A stretch of DNA of 10,334 nt from Selenomonadaceae bacterium (GTDB taxonomy: Bacteria > Bacillota > Negativicutes > Selenomonadales > Selenomonadaceae): positions 1-10,334 of the forward strand of contig JAEERZ010000055.1 of assembly GCA_016286075.1 (NCBI GenBank). The letters run 5' to 3'. Positions 6,892 to 10,334 of the stretch are shown here, piece by piece. The notes under the pieces were generated by a model. That model was not told the DNA's origin and did no database searches. It saw only the letters and a program-made list of their open reading frames with translations. How positions within the stretch are numbered: position 1 is the first letter of the stretch; each line of letters starts with the position of its first letter. Position numbers and translations under genes: made by a program.

Positions 6892-8741
6892 GCATCGTTC
6901 ACCTTTTGGACGACGATACCGTCAATAAGATCGCGGCGGGAGAAGTAGTCGAGCGTCCCGCGTCTGTCGTCAAGGAATTGATCGAGAACGCCGTGGACGC
7001 CGGAGCTACCGTCATAGAAACGGAGGTCATGGCGGGCGGCACCAGTCTGATGCGCGTGACCGACAACGGCTGCGGCATGAGCCGGGAAGACGCCGTACTT
7101 GCCGTGAAGCGTCACGCGACCAGTAAGATCAAAGACAGCGAGGATATTTTGTCCGTGCCGACGCTGGGCTTTCGCGGCGAAGCGCTGCCGACTATCGCCG
7201 CCGTTTCCCGGTTTTCTCTCCTCACGCGCCGTGCGGAGGATGAACTTGGTGTTTCCGTTCGCATCATGGGCGGCAAGAAGCCCGAGATTTCCGATGCGGG
7301 CGCGGCTCCCGGTACTACCGTCAAGGCGGAGGATCTGTTTTTCAACACGCCCGCGCGAAAAAAATTCATGAAGACGGTCCATACCGAGGGCATGAAAATC
7401 AACGACTGCGTCGTCAAGGCCGCTCTTGCCGAGCCGGGGATTTCCTTCCGGCTTATCAGCAACAACAAGGCCGTCGTAAAGACGCCTGGGACGGGCTCGC
7501 TCAGGGATGCCATCGTCGCAATTTATGGCGGCGCAGTGGGAGAATCGTTGCTGCCGCTTTCCTTCGAGGACGAGGACGTGAAGATTACGGGCTTTTTGAC
7601 AAAGCCCTCGATGCTTCGCAGCAGCCGCGCATGGCAGACTTTTATCGTCAACGGGCGCGTCGTCGAGAACAAGGCGATGGCTCGCGCCGTCGACAACGCG
7701 TATCATTCCTTGCTTCCGAAGGCCGGTTATCCGCTGGCGGTGCTCGTGGTCGAGGTTCCCGCTCGAAGCGTCGACGTCAACGTTCATCCTCGCAAGGCGG
7801 AAATCAAGTTCGAAGACGAGGGGCGAATTTTCAAGGCTGTATATAAAGCTGTCGTAGATGCCGTACGTCCCGAGGGGCAAAGTCTTGAACAGGTGGCGGC
7901 GGTCGCTCAGGTTCCTTTGCATCATGATGGTATGGGAGGACTGTCGCTTTCGGTCGCGTCTTTCGATGGACCTTCCGCTGAGAAGGAACCGTCCTCACTG
8001 CCCCGGCCTTTCATGCCGACGGTTCCTTTTGCGGGGAAGGGAGATGCGGCGAATTTTGCCGAGGTGCAGCGGGAAATTATAGCGGAAAAAAGCGGCGCGC
8101 CACGGGAAATTTACGAACAGCAGCGAATCGAGCCGTTGGTGGCCGACGCGCCGGAGGAGGAAAGCGGTTCTTCGATGGCGATGGTTCCCATCGGGCAAGT
8201 TGCTCTTTGCTTTATCATTGCACAGGACGGCGATACCCTTTACATCGTCGATCAGCACGCTGCTCACGAGCGCATTTTGTACGACCGTTTTTCTGCGCTG
8301 GCGGAAGATATGCCCTCGCAGCAGCTTTTGGTGCATTTGCTTTTGGATTTCAGCCCGCGGGAATCGGAACTGTTAGAGGAACGGCAGGAGATTTTTCAAA
8401 AGCTGGGCTTTGACTTGACGAAAAGCGGGGAGACCCAGTTCCGTCTGTGCTCGCTTCCCGCGGATATTCCCGTCGGCGAAGCGGAAACGACGCTGCGGAA
8501 AATCCTCGGCTGGCTGATGGAGATGCACGATCCGACGGCGGCGGAAATTCGTCACGCATGTCTTGCCATGACCGCCTGCAAAGCGGCGATCAAGCGCGGC
8601 GACGAACTAAATCTGCGGCAGATGCAGCTTCTGTTGGAGGAGCTTTCGCAGACGGCGCGCCCATACACCTGTCCCCACGGCCGCCCGACGATTCTGCGGT
8701 TTACCGGCTCAGAACTGGCGAAAATGTTCAAGAGGACGTGA
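6888..8741 (+). CDS. mutL: DNA mismatch repair protein MutL (endonuclease type)
   Basis: Links MutS mismatch detection to strand incision and downstream repair. The 617-residue product has the GHKL ATPase head: KELIENAVDAGA (general base Glu30, Mg-binding Asn34), DNGCGM (59-64), RHATSKI (75-81), GFRGEAL (94-100) and FFNTPARKKF further on. A long variable linker follows (about 330-425, rich in Pro/Ser/Glu). The C-terminal dimerisation/endonuclease domain shows DQHAAHE (455-461), an ACKAAIK element and CPHGRPT near the end. These are hallmarks of MutLs with nicking activity in bacteria that lack MutH. Two differences are visible: the last Glu of DQHA(x)2E(x)4E is Asp466, and the usual clamp-binding Q-x-x-L/I-x-P reads QQLLVH (478-483). 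It overlaps mutS by 4 bases, and the next gene starts 2 bases after its stop. Confidence 0.97.
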   Translation: MSIVHLLDDDTVNKIAAGEVVERPASVVKELIENAVDAGATVIETEVMAGGTSLMRVTDNGCGMSREDAVLAVKRHATSKIKDSEDILSVPTLGFRGEALPTIAAVSRFSLLTRRAEDELGVSVRIMGGKKPEISDAGAAPGTTVKAEDLFFNTPARKKFMKTVHTEGMKINDCVVKAALAEPGISFRLISNNKAVVKTPGTGSLRDAIVAIYGGAVGESLLPLSFEDEDVKITGFLTKPSMLRSSRAWQTFIVNGRVVENKAMARAVDNAYHSLLPKAGYPLAVLVVEVPARSVDVNVHPRKAEIKFEDEGRIFKAVYKAVVDAVRPEGQSLEQVAAVAQVPLHHDGMGGLSLSVASFDGPSAEKEPSSLPRPFMPTVPFAGKGDAANFAEVQREIIAEKSGAPREIYEQQRIEPLVADAPEEESGSSMAMVPIGQVALCFIIAQDGDTLYIVDQHAAHERILYDRFSALAEDMPSQQLLVHLLLDFSPRESELLEERQEIFQKLGFDLTKSGETQFRLCSLPADIPVGEAETTLRKILGWLMEMHDPTAAEIRHACLAMTACKAAIKRGDELNLRQMQLLLEELSQTARPYTCPHGRPTILRFTGSELAKMFKRT

Positions 8742-8743
8742 CG

Positions 8744-9535
8744 ATGGAGGAACAGAATCGTATCGTCGTGACGGTGGGACACAAAGCGAAGCCGGAGCAT
8801 TTCGTGTTGGCGCGGGAAATGGCGGAAAAGCTCGGCGCGCCTTTCGCCGAGCGGGGGAATATTTCGCTGGCTGCGATTCGTGAACGGTACGGCGTACCTT
8901 TTGTGATGATTGCAAAAGAAAGGCTCGTCGTCGATACGCAGGACGGCGAGCTTTATTTTCATCCGGGTATGGCGCATCTCCGGCTGAAGAATCTGCGGCG
9001 CGGGGAAAGCGATCATTTGCTTCGCGCCATCGATATTGCCGAAGGGGCGCGCGTCCTTGACTGCACGCTGGGCATGGGGGCGGACGCCATCGTTGAAAGT
9101 TACGGCGCAGGGGCAACGGGCGAAATTGTCGCGCTGGAAAAAAGTCCCGTGGTCGCCGCGTTGATTGCGCATGGCCTGCGGACTTCGGAAGGGGAACGTC
9201 CGTCGACGGTGGCGGCGATGCGGCGGGTTCATATCGTCTGCGCCGACTATTTGGATTTTTTGCGTGCGCAGCCAGATAAGAGCTTTGACGCCGTGTATTT
9301 CGATCCGATGTTTCGCCATCCGTTTACGGAAAGCGCGGGAATTCATCCGCTTCGGTTGCTGGCCGATCCGCGCCCTGTTTCGGCAGAGGCAATTCAAGAA
9401 GCGAAGCGTGTTGCATGTCGTCGCGTTGTTTTGAAAGAATCGAGTAAAAGCGAAGAATTTGCGCGGCTTGGATTCACGGAGTTTGAGGGCGGCAAATACA
9501 GTAACGTCCGTTATGGCGTGATGCGAGCGAGATGA
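8744..9535 (+). CDS. Class I SAM-dependent methyltransferase, RsmJ-like
   Basis: Resembles the RsmJ/YhiQ (DUF548) family, whose E. coli member methylates the 2-amino group of a guanosine near the 3' end of 16S rRNA. The 263-residue product is close to the family length. Visible: a preceding HPGMAHLR...RGESDHLLRA stretch like the family's lead-in to the SAM fold, SAM-binding motif I as VLDCTLGMGAD (104-114), an acidic residue after strand 2 (VALEKS), and the family-type catalytic motif DPMF (187-190). The N-terminal 60 residues resemble the family's small domain. The start is the ATG at 8744, 2 bases after the mutL stop, with GAGGA 8 bases upstream, so it is likely co-translated with mutSL. 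The exact target is inferred: divergence from E. coli RsmJ leaves rRNA position and even substrate class open, so no gene symbol is given. Confidence 0.8.
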   Translation: MEEQNRIVVTVGHKAKPEHFVLAREMAEKLGAPFAERGNISLAAIRERYGVPFVMIAKERLVVDTQDGELYFHPGMAHLRLKNLRRGESDHLLRAIDIAEGARVLDCTLGMGADAIVESYGAGATGEIVALEKSPVVAALIAHGLRTSEGERPSTVAAMRRVHIVCADYLDFLRAQPDKSFDAVYFDPMFRHPFTESAGIHPLRLLADPRPVSAEAIQEAKRVACRRVVLKESSKSEEFARLGFTEFEGGKYSNVRYGVMRAR

Positions 9536-9563
9536 GGGTGTGGGGAATTCTTATCATAGAGCG

Positions 9564-9593
9564 TTGTGCTGGGAGAAAAGAAGACTTTATAAT
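9564..9593 (+). promoter_or_regulatory. Candidate sigma-70/A promoter for the glycosyltransferase gene
   Basis: A perfect -10 hexamer TATAAT (9588-9593) has TTGTGC (9564-9569) 18 bases upstream; this -35 matches only TTG of the consensus. Transcription would begin near 9600 and leave a leader of about 150 bases before the ATG at 9749. The AT-rich surroundings raise the chance of a fortuitous match. Confidence 0.5.
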
Positions 9594-9626
9594 AAGGATG
9601 CGGAATGATTAGGGCTGCTTGTTGTC

Positions 9627-9740
9627 GTGACAGATTTTTACGCTGACATGGAAAAGTATTTGATGATAATCAATCAATCCAAATCTATCTTGGTAACGAT
9701 CGTGGGTTATAAGATGCAAAAGATGAATTGCCTGGAGTGA
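9627..9740 (+). pseudogene. Small ORF, possible gene remnant or leader peptide
   Basis: A 37-codon frame (GTG 9627, TGA 9738) encodes a hydrophilic N-terminal part with DFYADMEKYL, then a short hydrophobic strand ILVTIVGYK. It is open back to 9609, just after a TGA at 9606. A one-base slip after codon 9711-9713 would continue into the glycosyltransferase frame as DAKDELPGVKFA and then its Met. The joined product looks protein-like and faintly resembles the interleukin-like EMT inducer (ILEI) domain sometimes attached to glycan enzymes; this is from memory and weak. Its stop lies within the ribosome site of the next gene, so it could instead be a coupling leader ORF. It may also be chance. Confidence 0.25.
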
Positions 9741-9748
9741 AATTTGCG

Positions 9749-10334
9749 ATGAAGGAATTCAAGTATTTAGAACAAATGATTGACAAAGGCGACCTGTCGG
9801 GTGTCATCGATACCTTGGCAGCCATGTCCCAAAAGGATCTCGACCGATGGGAAGTCCAAAACTTGATGGGACGTCTTTGCATGATTTGTGAAGAATATGA
9901 GAATGCCAAAGAATTGTTTCGAAGAGCCTTGAAGCAACAGCCGAATCAGTTGGAAATACTTCAAAACCTTTTTGCCGTGAGAGAACGGACAAAAGGGAAA
10001 ATTTCGACAGATTTTGCCGCAAACAGTAGGGCGAAGCGCGTTTTGATGATTGCTTACTATTTTCCGCCCCTGTCGGGCTCCGGCGTATTCCGATCCCTGA
10101 AATTTGCCAAATACCTTCCCATGTTCGATTGGTATCCCACTGTAATTTCCGCAGAGGCGCCTCCAGTGAATTGGAATTTGTCTGATGAGAGCCAAATGGC
10201 GGAAATACCGGAGGATGTAAATGTCATAAGAGTTTCGGATTTGCTAAGTACCAAACAGCTCACCAATTTGGATGACCGTCAAGTGTACGACCTACTAGAA
10301 TTTTTGCATGGGGTGCTTTATAAAAACGAGGAAG
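9749..10334 (+). CDS. TPR-containing GT4-like glycosyltransferase, 3'-truncated by window edge
   Basis: The frame is open from the ATG at 9749 to the end (195 codons) without a stop, so only the N-terminal part is seen. Residues about 8-90 are helical and TPR-like: NLMGRLCMICEEYENAKELF, then RRALKQQPN, is a good TPR pair of helices. From residue 97 a Rossmann strand RVLMIAYYFPP leads into GSGVFRSLKFAKYLP and a second strand PTVISAE. This is the acceptor-side N-terminal half of GT-B, GT4-type glycosyltransferases. Such TPR-glycosyltransferase proteins occur in capsule, O-chain and flagellin-glycosylation loci and act in the cytoplasm or at the membrane face; donor and acceptor cannot be told. 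The start has GGAGTG 9 bases upstream; an in-frame GTG at 9737 overlaps that site and is less likely. GC is about 43-45%, clearly below the upstream genes, consistent with a transferred or hypervariable locus. Confidence 0.8.
   Translation, partial: MKEFKYLEQMIDKGDLSGVIDTLAAMSQKDLDRWEVQNLMGRLCMICEEYENAKELFRRALKQQPNQLEILQNLFAVRERTKGKISTDFAANSRAKRVLMIAYYFPPLSGSGVFRSLKFAKYLPMFDWYPTVISAEAPPVNWNLSDESQMAEIPEDVNVIRVSDLLSTKQLTNLDDRQVYDLLEFLHGVLYKNEE

Larger units (their letters stand above)
9536..9748 (+). other. AT-rich junction between the mutSL operon and a glycan-type gene
   Basis: This is the longest stretch without a confident gene. GC falls from 55-68% in the lines just upstream to about 33-42% here (hand count of 60-base lines). 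It contains a candidate promoter (9564-9593), a small ORF (9627-9740) and a 26-codon ORF (9532-9612) that starts in the methyltransferase stop as ATGA and resembles nothing I know. No inverted repeat, terminator hairpin, tRNA or transposase fragment was seen. The methyltransferase therefore has no visible terminator of its own. Confidence 0.6.

Noticed and set aside
6624..7925. 433-codon minus-strand open frame across the mutS/mutL junction
   Set aside because: Same composition-driven artefact; it overlaps motif-bearing parts of both repair genes.
8447..8743. N-terminal extension of the methyltransferase into mutL
   Set aside because: The added stretch is the mutL C-terminus read in another frame; the ATG at 8744 has its own ribosome site and gives the usual family length.
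9605..9646. 13-codon ORF in the junction region
   Set aside because: Too short, with no ribosome site and no similarity that I recognise.
1..10334. A new defence system, CRISPR array, prophage or IS element
   Set aside because: No direct-repeat array, terminal inverted repeats, transposase, integrase or toxin-antitoxin pair was seen; the content is housekeeping genes plus one partial glycan gene.

Overview
This window is a chromosomal stretch from a Gram-positive-lineage anaerobe. By gene order and protein style it most resembles a member of the Negativicutes (Selenomonas/Megasphaera-like); this is inference, since no 16S or marker search could be run. All genes recognised lie on the + strand. 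The first 9.5 kb is GC-rich (55-68% in lines counted by hand), tightly packed core housekeeping DNA. The last 0.8 kb drops to about 43% GC and enters what looks like a surface-glycan locus.

Region 1 (1-4240) is a central-metabolism and translation cluster: aroA (3' part only), cmk, a plsC-type acyltransferase, ispH and rpsA. aroA, cmk and plsC are separated by 20 and 6 bases and look like one operon. An extended -10 promoter in a short AT-rich gap probably adds transcription in front of ispH-rpsA. ispH and rpsA overlap by 13 bases in different frames, with the rpsA ribosome-binding site inside ispH. A strong rho-independent terminator (4257-4292) closes the cluster.

Region 2 (4318-9535) is the mismatch-repair operon: mutS, mutL (ATGA overlap with mutS) and an RsmJ-like SAM-dependent methyltransferase two bases after mutL. 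MutS recognises mismatches. MutL is the endonuclease-type protein found in bacteria that lack MutH, with two small departures from the usual motifs near its catalytic and clamp-binding sites. The methyltransferase probably modifies rRNA and is co-transcribed.

Region 3 (9536-10334) is compositionally different. It holds a 213-base AT-rich gap with a candidate promoter and a small ORF that may be a gene remnant or leader. After it comes the start of a large gene that runs off the window: a TPR domain followed by the N-terminal half of a GT4-type glycosyltransferase fold. Where related genomes often carry miaA and hfq after mutSL, this one switches to a glycan-type gene, so the junction near 9536 is the most unusual part of the window. 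I saw no tRNA, rRNA, CRISPR array, IS element or clear new defence system.
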